64,000 nucleotides of DNA from an uncultured Treponema sp. (lineage in GTDB: Bacteria; Spirochaetota; Spirochaetia; Treponematales; Treponemataceae). Made by a program: the position numbers and the translations under genes. The notes beneath the pieces are model-generated. The model saw nothing but the letters and a program-made list of their open reading frames with translations, made no database searches and was not told the origin of the DNA. The DNA is taken from the NCBI GenBank assembly GCA_938045195.1, contig CALINC010000141.1, forward strand, positions 3,731 to 67,730, written 5' to 3'. Below, in pieces: positions 10,001 to 18,115 of the stretch (within the stretch, counting starts at the first letter, position 1; each line of letters begins with the position of its first letter).

Positions 10001-10504
10001 TGCAAATGTACCCATAATACCGGGAGCAATTATATTTCCTCCGCCTGCTTTTATGAAGCCGTAATTCGACGGAAATTTAATTCCGCTGTTTCCTGCACGG
10101 ATATGTTTTATATAAGATTCGCCTTTTCCAAAATAACCTAAAGCCAAAACGCTTTTTTTATAATCATCTTTATACAGAATGTCAAAATAAAATTGTTTAT
10201 TTAAAAATAACCATAATGACAAATTTGCTTTTTGTTTAAAAATAGGCTGGAAAGAATTTATTTTAGAATAACCTTTAAAAAATTCAAAACTTGCAGAGGC
10301 GAATAATTCTGCATCCCAGAAACCGTCTAAAAAAAGCACAGCTTTATCCTGTTCTATATTTTTAAAATATATCCCCGCTTTATTTTCTCCCGTACGGCTT
10401 TTAATAATTTCGGTTTCATCTATTGCATTTGTAGTATCTGGAATTTCAGAAAATAAAATAAGGAAAACATTAAAAAATAAAAATGCAATAAATTTTTTTT
10501 TCAT
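7100..10504 (-). CDS. large exported protein, probable outer-membrane or periplasmic protein
   Basis: Encodes 1134 residues with an N-terminal signal peptide (MKKKFIAFLFFNVFLILFSE). The mature part is rich in Asn, Lys, Ser, Tyr and Phe, with many short alternating hydrophobic/polar stretches, and it ends in an aromatic residue (SGKVEY). This is compatible with a beta-rich outer-membrane protein, but I recognise no family. It is the last gene of a five-gene operon: its ATG overlaps the dinB stop by 4 nt. Function unknown. Confidence 0.7.
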   Translation of the reverse strand: MKKKFIAFLFFNVFLILFSEIPDTTNAIDETEIIKSRTGENKAGIYFKNIEQDKAVLFLDGFWDAELFASASFEFFKGYSKINSFQPIFKQKANLSLWLFLNKQFYFDILYKDDYKKSVLALGYFGKGESYIKHIRAGNSGIKFPSNYGFIKAGGGNIIAPGIMGTFAGENWNADIMLRYESAEYNSKTFYGKNEVIKTKIDINNWAKAQYFYIPVHTDNLYGKTLRVFVKDYSNSDWRELPPDEFSINPREQTLALKKSFPNGAAVEYFFSPTEESDANEFLSGVKTYFDSVEASSYSIKTDITNYKTDINGKGFLLLKEKDSFSPFEIASRYNISKNKTYDFIKLIEASSENEANGFDIYINSSEIFTDNFEKITFIQTSAKDEEYSFNNPKQMFPFVNTDKEIYIPNTLNNKASSKFILYGNYIPVSEFLLNENTIPGTIHVYKNKIEIFNFNYNENTNIITLEHEILPNDLIEIQWQEGKTYSDSGTIKFAGGIHWHPIKELDIFFAGAGDWQISKQKKELSDSYKFSSGIKLAKYNITTGSEFGFDVVVNKNEKIRKQNYIFDNKTYFDYTINDIIYEKNNQPVFSNPHIYIDGNFKTISQNKSIKINSKMETSIDLWKINLAGTLSLQNKNESNTNHNNVIESYGHSVMIPVYFFNASEYFFINQNEEVLRRTCMLGFEKYAALNYLTAIDYNKEFTNQKIQAVISPIIPKQDFGILYSAISFSVNQKYKTLYNTSNLGYTKAWIKSLIDMYSEGVNNAENRNSELKIIFNLFSDTSASIKNTKLLGFNLEGIAAAKIYNSNNPQCEEETKFSISIPFEVKNIFFTPIFERKIVKQKTGSEMQYQKKYSDDIHYLFIGMGEQYWLFSKPIFYDLIDKRINKQIQLNNLHNYMFYNSYSLNISRLISTTMSDLYLPLEFNTKFSRIVKSEKSFTQASNIYSLDFLIKYTALNISGKYGYFNLFNWYDQDELNRIYKWNFSFGKEFFKFKFNSFHSLYYFFGARSRITFENDFNCTAIKLKESKIKSEEWKEKISFSFVSESNYSLPHLIIQSFSKIKLLDSREEKFSIELSQKINSKKLNYTLSFKHSQITKIGEHGEIKLFAEFSGSSTDRNSFLLNITAGISGKVEY

Positions 10505-11688
10505 TCAATGTCCTCATTTCCGGTTTTTAAAAGGCGCGCAGGTTTTAAAATATTTTTACCTTGTTTTTTTGTAAGCGTATATATCGTTTCTTCAATTTTT
10601 CTTTTTTTTAATTTTTCTTTGCTGCAAAATAATTCAAGCTGTGCTTCCGGTGAATTGTTTTCAATATTCATAACGGATACTCCCAATAATCGAATAGAAG
10701 TTTTATTATCAAATTTTTTATAAAATATTTTTTTTGCACGTTCATATAAATTGTGCGAATCATTTATGATCTCGCCTGTTTCTTGAATTGAAACTGTTGT
10801 AAAATTTCCATAGCGTATTTTAATACCGACGGTTCTACTTTTTACTTTTTCATCTATAATCCGATACATTATTTCATTAGATAAAAAGAAAAGAGCATCG
10901 TCAATTTGTTCGCGGGAACATATATCATACTCAAAAGTACGCTCAGTACTTATCGAATGTTGTTTTGTTTCATCGGAAAAAAGCTCAGTAACTTCTCCGC
11001 GCACGGCTTTATATAAAAAAGTCCCTCCTGCATTTCCCAGCATTGAACGTAATAATTTTTCACTCTCATTACTTATTTGAGTAACTGTCTTTAATCCGCA
11101 GGCGATAAGTTTTTCGCGTGTTTTTTCTCCGATACCCCAGACATCCTTTAGCTCAAGCGATTTCATAAATTCACTTTCGCCGCCTGCAGGTACAATAAAC
11201 AGTCCATCAGGTTTTGATTTCCCTGAAGCAATTTTCGCAATATATTTATTTGAAGCACACCCTATTGAAACGGTAAGGCCTGTTTTTTCTTTTACTTCTT
11301 TTTTTAATGCAATGGCTGCTTCTTGAGGCTCTCCGAAAATCATTTCCATTCCAGTCATATTTAAAAATGCTTCGTCTATGGATATTTGCATAACATCCGG
11401 AGTGAAGTTATTAAAAATAGTCATTACCTCTTTCGATTTTTCATGATAACGTTGCATTCTTCCGTTAAGAAAAATTCCATGAGGGCAGAGTTTATGAGCC
11501 TGCATTATCGGCATCGCAGAATGAACGCCAAACTTTCTGGCTTCATAAGAACACGTAGAAACGACACCTCTTCTGGAATTGCCTCCAACAATTACCGGAT
11601 GACCGCGGTATTGCGGATTATCTAATTGTTCAACTGAAGCAAAGAAAGCATCTAAGTCAACATGAAAAAAAACTTTTTGCTTCTCCAT
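10501..11688 (-). CDS. dinB: DNA polymerase IV (Y-family translesion polymerase)
   Basis: A 395-residue Y-family polymerase. The catalytic N-terminus FFHVDLDAFFASVEQ supplies the first metal ligand, and ISIDEAFLNMT supplies the Asp-Glu pair of the active site. The thumb/HhH region (LELKDVWGIGEKTREKL) and little-finger region follow. The enzyme bypasses damaged bases at the cost of fidelity. The gene sits inside an operon with neuB and envelope genes instead of with SOS genes; no LexA-type operator was recognised. One nt separates it from the upstream gene. Confidence 0.93.
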   Translation of the reverse strand: MEKQKVFFHVDLDAFFASVEQLDNPQYRGHPVIVGGNSRRGVVSTCSYEARKFGVHSAMPIMQAHKLCPHGIFLNGRMQRYHEKSKEVMTIFNNFTPDVMQISIDEAFLNMTGMEMIFGEPQEAAIALKKEVKEKTGLTVSIGCASNKYIAKIASGKSKPDGLFIVPAGGESEFMKSLELKDVWGIGEKTREKLIACGLKTVTQISNESEKLLRSMLGNAGGTFLYKAVRGEVTELFSDETKQHSISTERTFEYDICSREQIDDALFFLSNEIMYRIIDEKVKSRTVGIKIRYGNFTTVSIQETGEIINDSHNLYERAKKIFYKKFDNKTSIRLLGVSVMNIENNSPEAQLELFCSKEKLKKRKIEETIYTLTKKQGKNILKPARLLKTGNEDIE

Positions 11689-11689
11689 G

Positions 11690-13657
11690 TTAATTCTCCG
11701 TATTGTATTTTTCTTGAGGCTTTAAAGAAAAAGTTTTGGTTATTTGAAATATGAGTTTTTTATTTTTGTTTTCCTCAAAATATTTTTTTAAATTTAGTTC
11801 CGGAAGTTCACCGTAAAACCAAGCATTTATTTTTACCGAAAGTTTATTATCTTTTTCTCCTGAGAATTTAATTGAAAAATCATCGGATGTATTAAGTGGT
11901 GATAAAAAACTTATTGTATTACCGGAAGCCGACGTTGTAAATTCCGAGTCGGCTTCATATATCGGAAAACCGTCTTCACGCGTTATTAAAATATTTATAA
12001 TGGTACTTTTTAGAAGCGGGGTAACTTTAATTTCACCGATACTTCTTTCAAAATAATTTTTTAATTGATATTTAACTGAAATAAAATTATTCTCATTTAT
12101 ATTTTTTAATTCTTCAATAATTTTTAAATCATCTTTCGTAGCGGGTATTACTCTAGAATTTACAACCGCTTCGGCAGATTTTTTTTGATTTTCAATTTTA
12201 CATATTATAAAAAATTCTTTATTATTTTGCTGTATAAAATAAACTTGAAAAAGAATTATTAAAAGACAGCATGCCGAAATGCATCCCATAAGAATACGAA
12301 TTATCAAGCCGGTTATTTTAGATTTATGGTTATCTTTTTGTATTTTTATAAAAAGCCGTGAAACCATCAAATAATAAGGCGTAACAAAAAAAGAAGCAGC
12401 GGCATTATTTGCATAAAATAATGCCGCAATTAAATTATCCGGTTTAAAAAATATTTGTGAAAAATAAAATAAAAGGATTACAATATTTAAAAGTAAAAAT
12501 ATTATTTGAAAATATATTTTGTTGAATTGGCATGATATAACAGATAAAATATAAATTTCTAAAAATAAAATTGATAAAGACAAATCAAAACTCGAAAATA
12601 TAAAAATATTTAAAAAGCAAACTAAACTGGTTAAATATCCGTATATAAATGTACTTTGCGGTAAATTCACTTTTTTATTTAATAATAAAATTATCGAGCT
12701 AATCATAAAACCTAAAGCAAATTTAAAAATTACCGCTGCGAGAGGAAGTTCGTTTATAAAATCTGCGGTTCCGAACCTCAATCGGAATATAAGCAAGACA
12801 ATATATTCGCTTAAATAAAAAGAAATTAGATTTATGATAAAGAATAAAATAGGTACGCTCCAGAGTTTTAATAAGTCTTTAATATGTTTTTCTTTTTTTT
12901 TGCCGAATAAAAAACTAAACATAAAAATATAAAATAGACCTATTAAAATTACAGCAATCATTACAATGGTCAAAATTCTTTCACTGATTATTCTATAGCC
13001 GAATAGTTTTTTTACATTATAATGTTTATCCCACTCATAAGGTATGTTTTGAGAATACATATTTGCAATATCCATTAAGGAATCCGTTATATCAATATTA
13101 GTAGATAATTCGATTGCAGGGATTTCTTCATTTAAATATTCCGCTAATATTTTGTTATCGGGTAAAAAGCCTAATCGTCTTAAAATTATATTATTCGGAT
13201 TAAATTCAATATTTATTTTATCTTTTTTTAACTGGGTAAATAAAGTTGAAAGCATCCATGCCGGGCTTGTCCTTCTTCCGGAGCCTGCCGTTATTTTAAC
13301 CGTATTTACGGCACCGTCTGATAAAATAAATACTGCGGAATATTTTTTTTCGTGTATCTTACCGATAAGATCTTTTGTATTTTTATGTCCGCCGGCGGGA
13401 ATTGGTTTTGGCAAATTAGGTTCATCATTATCAGTAATTGCAATTATTACTTTTCCGTTTAATTTTTCTGCATTGAGTTTTTGTGCAAGTTTATGTAAAA
13501 TTGTTGTTGAAAATGTCTCTTCATTATTTACATCCCGAGATGCCGTAAATACAACAATTTGATCCGTTTTTGGACCTAATTCATAAATTATATTTTCGGA
13601 ATAAAGTTTTATAATTGAGAAAATAATTAAACTAAAAACAATACAATTCTTTTTCAA
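11690..13657 (-). CDS. polytopic membrane protein with an exported N-terminal domain, unknown function
   Basis: Encodes 655 residues. It starts with a signal-like segment (MKKNCIVFSLIIFSIIKLYS), followed by an ~200-residue soluble region (IVVFTASRDVNNEETFS, VIIAITDNDEPN), then about eight to nine hydrophobic segments between residues ~220 and ~480, and finally a soluble C-terminal domain. The fragments VVFTASRD and KYSAVFILSDG suggest an alpha/beta fold of hydrolase or von Willebrand type, but that is only a resemblance. It lies between the J-domain gene and dinB in one operon. No family recognised. Confidence 0.7.
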   Translation of the reverse strand: MKKNCIVFSLIIFSIIKLYSENIIYELGPKTDQIVVFTASRDVNNEETFSTTILHKLAQKLNAEKLNGKVIIAITDNDEPNLPKPIPAGGHKNTKDLIGKIHEKKYSAVFILSDGAVNTVKITAGSGRRTSPAWMLSTLFTQLKKDKINIEFNPNNIILRRLGFLPDNKILAEYLNEEIPAIELSTNIDITDSLMDIANMYSQNIPYEWDKHYNVKKLFGYRIISERILTIVMIAVILIGLFYIFMFSFLFGKKKEKHIKDLLKLWSVPILFFIINLISFYLSEYIVLLIFRLRFGTADFINELPLAAVIFKFALGFMISSIILLLNKKVNLPQSTFIYGYLTSLVCFLNIFIFSSFDLSLSILFLEIYILSVISCQFNKIYFQIIFLLLNIVILLFYFSQIFFKPDNLIAALFYANNAAASFFVTPYYLMVSRLFIKIQKDNHKSKITGLIIRILMGCISACCLLIILFQVYFIQQNNKEFFIICKIENQKKSAEAVVNSRVIPATKDDLKIIEELKNINENNFISVKYQLKNYFERSIGEIKVTPLLKSTIINILITREDGFPIYEADSEFTTSASGNTISFLSPLNTSDDFSIKFSGEKDNKLSVKINAWFYGELPELNLKKYFEENKNKKLIFQITKTFSLKPQEKYNTEN

Positions 13658-13670
13658 AATATTTAAGCCT

Positions 13671-14081
13671 TTATAAATTTAATTCTTTCTCTGTTAATAT
13701 TCTTCCCTCTTTAAACCATACTTCTATTTTGCGGTATGCATTATTTATTCTACAAATAATTTTATTGGCGTTATGTTTTGCTTTTTCTGTTTTTACAATA
13801 TCGGGGTGATGTTTTTTTATTAAATGTTTCCATGCTTTTTTACAATCTTCTAACGGAACTCCCGGTAAAACATTTAAAATAGCAAAATCTTCTACAAGTT
13901 CCGGAGGAACGGGAACGCGTTTTATCATAATATCTATTTTTGGAGGAGGCCGCCGTTCAATATGTATTGAAGTTCTTCTGTAGTTACCCTTAGGCTGCAT
14001 TGCCGCTGCAAAAGGGTCTTCATCGGAAGCAAGAGCATCGTGCAAAATATTTCCTATTTTATCATAATAATTATTGCTCAT
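13671..14081 (-). CDS. J-domain (DnaJ-like) protein
   Basis: Encodes 136 residues. The C-terminal half is a J domain with the HPD signature at residues 92-94 (HLIKKHHPDIVK), preceded by a helix (PLEDCKKAWKHL) and followed by NKIICRINNAYRKIE. The N-terminal half is a linker without a recognised fold. J domains stimulate the ATPase of Hsp70 (DnaK), so this is probably a co-chaperone with a dedicated client. The start is 2 nt from the neuB stop, within the same operon. Confidence 0.8.
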   Translation of the reverse strand: MSNNYYDKIGNILHDALASDEDPFAAAMQPKGNYRRTSIHIERRPPPKIDIMIKRVPVPPELVEDFAILNVLPGVPLEDCKKAWKHLIKKHHPDIVKTEKAKHNANKIICRINNAYRKIEVWFKEGRILTEKELNL

Positions 14082-14083
14082 AT

Positions 14084-15232
14084 TTATCCTCGCGCAATAA
14101 GATCTTCTATAACGGTACCGCTGCCTGAAGTTACATCTCTTTGCAAAACAGCACCGGCAAAGATGTCAAACATCTCAGGATGTGCTCCTGCCGTTAATAC
14201 TTTCTCAGTACGTAAAATTGCAATGTCGTCTTTTTTAATTATGGAATTCTTTTTTAAGTCTTTCATGTAATGAATAGAACGGTTTGTTCTCCCATAGTTT
14301 TCTTTTTCGGCACTGCTTAATTTTTTTTCACCTAAGCCTATTACTTCATTAATCTTTTTAGCCGAATAATTTAATTTTATCAAATCATTAATAATTTCAT
14401 CCGGCGAATATTCTGAATATTTTTTTAGTGCATGACACATTTGTTTAAACATATCCGGTTCTAATGCAACAGGATCATCTAAGCCGTTTTCGTTACGTGA
14501 AAGACAAATATGTTTTTCGATAATAAAACATCCATACGCTAAACTTAATGCGGGTACTAACACTGCATCCATAGAATGGTCGCTTAGACCGATAGGTAAA
14601 TTAAAAATCGCATTTAAATTCCGTATAAGAGAAACATTGTACTCGCTCTCTGGTGCGGGATATGCCGTTATGCAGTGTAAAAGTGCAATTGGCAGTTTTT
14701 CATTTATGGAATGAACAGCGCCGACGGCTTTTTCTATATCTGCTAAAAGAGAAACGCCTGTAGACAAAATCATCGGGAGTGATTTTGCAGCACAGTATTT
14801 TAAAAGTTGAATATAATTTAATTCGGGGGAAGCAATTTTTATAAAATCCGGTTTAAGTTTGGCAAGCTCGTCTGCGGAACGTATTCCAAATGGTGTTGCT
14901 GAAAACAAAAGGTCTTTGCGGCGGGTATAATCTGCAAGTTCGGCATAAAATTCGGCAGGAACTTCAAGTTCCTTAAAGCGTTTATAAAGCGGAATTGCAC
15001 CTGTAGGGAGATTTACATAACCTGTATTGGGATGAAGGATTTCATCTGCATATACAATTTGAAACTTAACGGAATTTGCTCCTGAAGAATAAGCCGCGTC
15101 AATTAACGTTTTTGCACGGTTAATGTCTCCATTATGTCCGGTCCCTATTTCCGCAATTATAAGAGGATTTGTTTTGCAAAAAGTTTTTCCGTTTAATTTC
15201 AGACTACTGCCGAGTGCTTCTATCTTATTCAT
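14084..15232 (-). CDS. neuB: N-acetylneuraminate/nonulosonate synthase (NeuB family)
   Basis: A 382-residue enzyme that condenses phosphoenolpyruvate with an N-acyl hexosamine to form a nonulosonic acid. The TIM-barrel domain opens with IIAEIGTGHNGDINRAKTLI and GANSVKFQIVYADEI. FIKIASPELNYIQLLK and IGLSDHSMD follow, and the C-terminus is an antifreeze-like SAF domain (NRSIHYMKDLKKNSIIKKDD). The product could be sialic, legionaminic or pseudaminic acid; the sequence alone does not decide. First gene of the five-gene operon, with its own promoter and an AGGAT ribosome-binding site. No neuA or neuC is nearby. Confidence 0.85.
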   Translation of the reverse strand: MNKIEALGSSLKLNGKTFCKTNPLIIAEIGTGHNGDINRAKTLIDAAYSSGANSVKFQIVYADEILHPNTGYVNLPTGAIPLYKRFKELEVPAEFYAELADYTRRKDLLFSATPFGIRSADELAKLKPDFIKIASPELNYIQLLKYCAAKSLPMILSTGVSLLADIEKAVGAVHSINEKLPIALLHCITAYPAPESEYNVSLIRNLNAIFNLPIGLSDHSMDAVLVPALSLAYGCFIIEKHICLSRNENGLDDPVALEPDMFKQMCHALKKYSEYSPDEIINDLIKLNYSAKKINEVIGLGEKKLSSAEKENYGRTNRSIHYMKDLKKNSIIKKDDIAILRTEKVLTAGAHPEMFDIFAGAVLQRDVTSGSGTVIEDLIARG

Positions 15233-15248
15233 ATTATCCTATAACAAA

Positions 15249-15277
15249 ATATTAACGCAAATTGTTTAAAAAGACAA
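15249..15277 (-). promoter_or_regulatory. promoter of the neuB-dinB operon
   Basis: On the minus strand, TTGTCT (15277-15272), a 17-nt spacer and TAATAT (15254-15249). The predicted start near 15242 leaves a leader of about 10 nt that carries the AGGATAAT ribosome-binding site. Confidence 0.6.
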
Positions 15278-15294
15278 TCGCAAGTTAAATCTAA

Positions 15295-15332
15295 GGGAAG
15301 CCTCTAAACAATCGAAGTTTTTAGAGACTCCC
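15295..15332 (-). terminator. hairpin after pheS
   Basis: Outer pairs GGGA/TCCC and a 7-bp stem CTCTAAA (15302-15308) with TTTAGAG (15320-15326). It is placed directly after the pheS stop. There is no long T run on the minus-strand side, so termination efficiency is uncertain. Confidence 0.5.
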
Positions 15333-15344
15333 ATTAAAAATAAA

Positions 15345-16892
15345 TTATCTTCTAAGCCGTACACCCTCAATATCCGAACTGAATAATTCCCGTAGGTCGT
15401 TTAAGCCTAAAGCCATTAAAGCCATTCTATCAATCCCGATGCCCCACGCTAAAACAGGGACATCGACTCCCATAGTACGCGAAACTTCGGGCCGCAAAAT
15501 ACCCGAACCGCCTAGTTCAAACCAGCCCAAAATAGGATGCTTGATATGAACTTCAATTGACGGTTCTGTAAAGGGAAAATAACCGCCTACATATTTTACT
15601 TCGGTTGCTCCGGCAATTTCAACAGCAAACATTTTTAAAATTCCTAAGAGTGTTTTTAAGTTTACTTCATTGCCCAACACAATCCCTTCAGTTTGGTAAA
15701 AGTCCGATAAATGCGTAGCGTCAACTTTATCATACCTAAAACATCTTGCAATGCCGAAATATTTACCGGGTATTTTTGCCTTTGCCAATTGATGTGCCGA
15801 AAGTACCGTCCCCTGACTTCTTAATAAAAGCCGTTTTGTAAAGTTTTTATCAAAAGAATAATTCCAGCCTCGGCTTCCGGTATTACCGCCCGTTTCATGT
15901 GCTTCAGCAACGCGGGATAGAAAAGGTTCTTCTATGCTTTTCGCATGTGTCGGATTTTTTATATAATATACATCATGAATATCGCGCGCTGCGTGAAACT
16001 GCGGCATAAATAAAGCATCTGAATTCCAAAAATCGGTTTCGACGAGAGCTCCGTCAAATTCTTCAAAGCCCAAACCGACGAGTTTATCTTTTACGCTTTC
16101 AAGAAAGTCGCAATAAGGATTTGTCCTTCCCGAAATAATACGCGCAGGAGGGAGGTTGATATTGTAACTGCGGAACGTTTCATGCTTCCAGCTGCCGGTT
16201 TTTAGGCTTTCGGCGGTGAGCTGTCCGGTCTCTTCGCCGGTAATACCGGCATCTTCAAGTTCTTTTTGAATAGCCGCAGCGTTCTCGGTAAACGTATATA
16301 CGACAAAATCCCTCTCTACTATTTTGAATGCGCTATCACCTGCACCGCGTTTTTTTGCGATTGTGTTTATTGCTGCAATTTCTTCTTTAGTTAATCCGCT
16401 TTCGGCAATGGTATAGTCTTGCGCTGAAAGTCCTTTTTTTAATAAAGAATTAATAAGCTGCAATCTTCCGGAAGAGGGTTCGGAAACAAACTCAGCTTTT
16501 TTTTCACTGTCCATCTTTACCGCCCCCTCTTTTGAAAGGGTGCCGAATGCGGAACCTACATCTTTATTTTCAAGTTTAAGCATAGCGGCAATTTCAGGAA
16601 GTTTTAGCCCGCCTTTTTCTTTCAGCAGATTTAAGATACGCTGTTCGGGCGTTCCGTTTTTTGCAAAATCAATTCCCGTTTCGGTGAGTTCAAAAAAAAT
16701 GTGAGTTGTGCGGTTTGTTTCCGTTATAAGTGCTTTCATTTTAAGCCACGAAAAAACCTGATTAGCGTGACCTTCTTTGTATTCCAATTTTTCCGTAAGT
16801 TTATCGCTATCAAGGGTTTCCCCCATTTTAAAATTTTTTAAAACCTTTATTTCCAAAGGGTGTAAATTTTTTACAATAGATTTAATATCCAT
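15345..16892 (-). CDS. pheS: phenylalanyl-tRNA synthetase alpha subunit (archaeal/eukaryotic type)
   Basis: Encodes 515 residues, well above the ~330-350 of the common bacterial PheS. It has a long N-terminal winged-helix region of the archaeal/eukaryotic kind (LTETGIDFAKNGTPEQRILN). The class II core follows: motif 2 region FGIARCFRYDKVDATHLSDF and motif 3 GIGIDRMALMALGLNDLREL. Spirochaetes are known to carry archaeal-type PheRS. The beta-subunit gene pheT is not adjacent. A clear AGGAG ribosome-binding site and a consensus promoter precede the ATG. Confidence 0.92.
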   Translation of the reverse strand: MDIKSIVKNLHPLEIKVLKNFKMGETLDSDKLTEKLEYKEGHANQVFSWLKMKALITETNRTTHIFFELTETGIDFAKNGTPEQRILNLLKEKGGLKLPEIAAMLKLENKDVGSAFGTLSKEGAVKMDSEKKAEFVSEPSSGRLQLINSLLKKGLSAQDYTIAESGLTKEEIAAINTIAKKRGAGDSAFKIVERDFVVYTFTENAAAIQKELEDAGITGEETGQLTAESLKTGSWKHETFRSYNINLPPARIISGRTNPYCDFLESVKDKLVGLGFEEFDGALVETDFWNSDALFMPQFHAARDIHDVYYIKNPTHAKSIEEPFLSRVAEAHETGGNTGSRGWNYSFDKNFTKRLLLRSQGTVLSAHQLAKAKIPGKYFGIARCFRYDKVDATHLSDFYQTEGIVLGNEVNLKTLLGILKMFAVEIAGATEVKYVGGYFPFTEPSIEVHIKHPILGWFELGGSGILRPEVSRTMGVDVPVLAWGIGIDRMALMALGLNDLRELFSSDIEGVRLRR

Positions 16893-16933
16893 TCCGAACT
16901 CCTGTCTTGTAATACTTGAATTAACGAGACCCT

Positions 16934-16962
16934 ATTGTATCACATTATAAAACTAAAATCAA
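16934..16962 (-). promoter_or_regulatory. pheS promoter
   Basis: TTGATT (16962-16957), 17-nt spacer, TACAAT (16939-16934) on the minus strand. The leader is about 35 nt with an AGGAG site, and I see no T-box structure in it. Confidence 0.65.
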
Positions 16963-16981
16963 TGTTATAATAGCAACGCTC

Positions 16982-17010
16982 TTGTTTTTTTTATCCCGTT
17001 ATGCTATACT
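16982..17010 (+). promoter_or_regulatory. promoter of the TPP-riboswitch thiBPQ transcript
   Basis: TTGTTT (16982-16987), 17-nt spacer, TATACT (17005-17010). The predicted start at about 17017 coincides with the first base of the riboswitch P1/P2 region. Confidence 0.65.
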
Positions 17011-17014
17011 CATT

Positions 17015-17105
17015 TTGCCGGGGTGCTTTTTAGCTGAGAACATACCCGCAAGGATGTCCGCATGGATGTCCTATACCTGATCCGGATAATACCGGCGGAG
17101 GGAGC
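17015..17105 (+). promoter_or_regulatory. TPP riboswitch (THI element)
   Basis: Conserved blocks are in order: GCCGGGGTGC at 17017, GCTGAGA at ~17033, ATACCC, ACCTGATCCGGATAATACC (17074-17092), then GGCGGAGGGAG. Between ACCCG and ACCTGATC there is a 26-nt insertion, most of which forms an extra P3a hairpin: AGGATGTCC (17051-17059), GCAT loop, GGATGTCCT (17064-17072). The GGAGGGAG that would serve as ribosome-binding site for the ATG at 17108 lies in the 3' end of the aptamer. There is no room for a terminator, so control is probably translational. The downstream genes form a thiamine transporter. Confidence 0.93.
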
Positions 17106-17107
17106 TT

Positions 17108-18115
17108 ATGAAATATTTACGCTCTATTTTATTTTTTACTTTTTTAATTGTTGGTTTTGCCCAGCTGTTTGCAGGCGGGGCAAAAGAATCTTCAGAAAAG
17201 AAACTGACCATTTATACCACAAAATCATTTGCAGCCGATTACGGACCGGGTCCGAAAATAGCTGAAATGTTTACAGCAAAAACAGGCTGCCGTATTGAAT
17301 ATGTTGTTTGCAAAGAGGGCGTATTAAACCGCTCTGTAATTGAAGGCAAAAACACGGAAGCCGATGTTTTAATCGGTATTGACAATCACTTGCTTGAAAC
17401 AGCACGCAAAGCAAATATTCTTATTCCATATAAATCAAAAAATGCAAATCGTATTTCAAAAGACATAATGATTGCAGATGATTGGCTTTTAACGCCGTTC
17501 GACTACGGCTATTTTACTTTTATGTTCGATACAAATTCAAAATTACCCGTACCGCAGCATTTAACCGATTTAACAAAACCTGAATACAAAGGAAAGATTG
17601 TAATTCTCGACCCGCGTACAAGTACGCCGGGTCTCGGTCTTATTGCATGGACACGTGCTGTTTTCGGTTCCGCCTATCTTGACTATTGGAAAAAATTAAA
17701 GGATAATATTTTTACAATGGCACCCAAATGGAGTGCCGGCTATGATTTATTCATCGCAGGAGAAGCTCCTTTTGCTTTTTCATATACTTCCAGTTTGGCT
17801 TCTCATATTTTATATGATAATACGACGAGGTATCAGCCGCTTATTTTTTCGGACGGGCATATTGTTCATATTGAGGGAATGGGTATCTCCTCATATACAA
17901 AACAGCCGGCGGAAGCAAAGCTATTCATTGATTTTATGCTAACCGAAGATGCTCAAAGTTTAATTCCCGAAACTCAGTTTATGTTTCCTATAATTGACGG
18001 AATGAAGCTGCCTTCGTCTTATAAAGATGTTCCGGTACCTTCAAAAATTTTGCGTATCTCTTCGGAAGACCAAACCGGATATATAAACGCAGTGCTTGAT
18101 GTTTTACAAAAATAA
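17108..18115 (+). CDS. thiB: thiamine ABC transporter substrate-binding protein
   Basis: A 335-residue periplasmic-binding protein. The N-terminal hydrophobic segment (LFFTFLIVGFAQLFAG) runs into GGAKESSEKKLTIYTTK, a treponemal-style export signal with no obvious lipobox Cys. The mature part has the iron/thiamine-type binding fold (LTIYTTKSFAADYGPGPKIA; ADVLIGIDNHLLE; PFAFSYTSSLA). Placement under a TPP riboswitch and ahead of a fused permease and ATPase supports thiamine or TPP as ligand. It overlaps thiP by 17 nt. Confidence 0.88.
   Translation: MKYLRSILFFTFLIVGFAQLFAGGAKESSEKKLTIYTTKSFAADYGPGPKIAEMFTAKTGCRIEYVVCKEGVLNRSVIEGKNTEADVLIGIDNHLLETARKANILIPYKSKNANRISKDIMIADDWLLTPFDYGYFTFMFDTNSKLPVPQHLTDLTKPEYKGKIVILDPRTSTPGLGLIAWTRAVFGSAYLDYWKKLKDNIFTMAPKWSAGYDLFIAGEAPFAFSYTSSLASHILYDNTTRYQPLIFSDGHIVHIEGMGISSYTKQPAEAKLFIDFMLTEDAQSLIPETQFMFPIIDGMKLPSSYKDVPVPSKILRISSEDQTGYINAVLDVLQK

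Noticed and set aside
17062..17265. Open frame starting inside the TPP riboswitch
   Set aside because: It overlaps thiB in another frame, begins within the P3a hairpin and has no ribosome-binding site; thiB and the aptamer explain the sequence.
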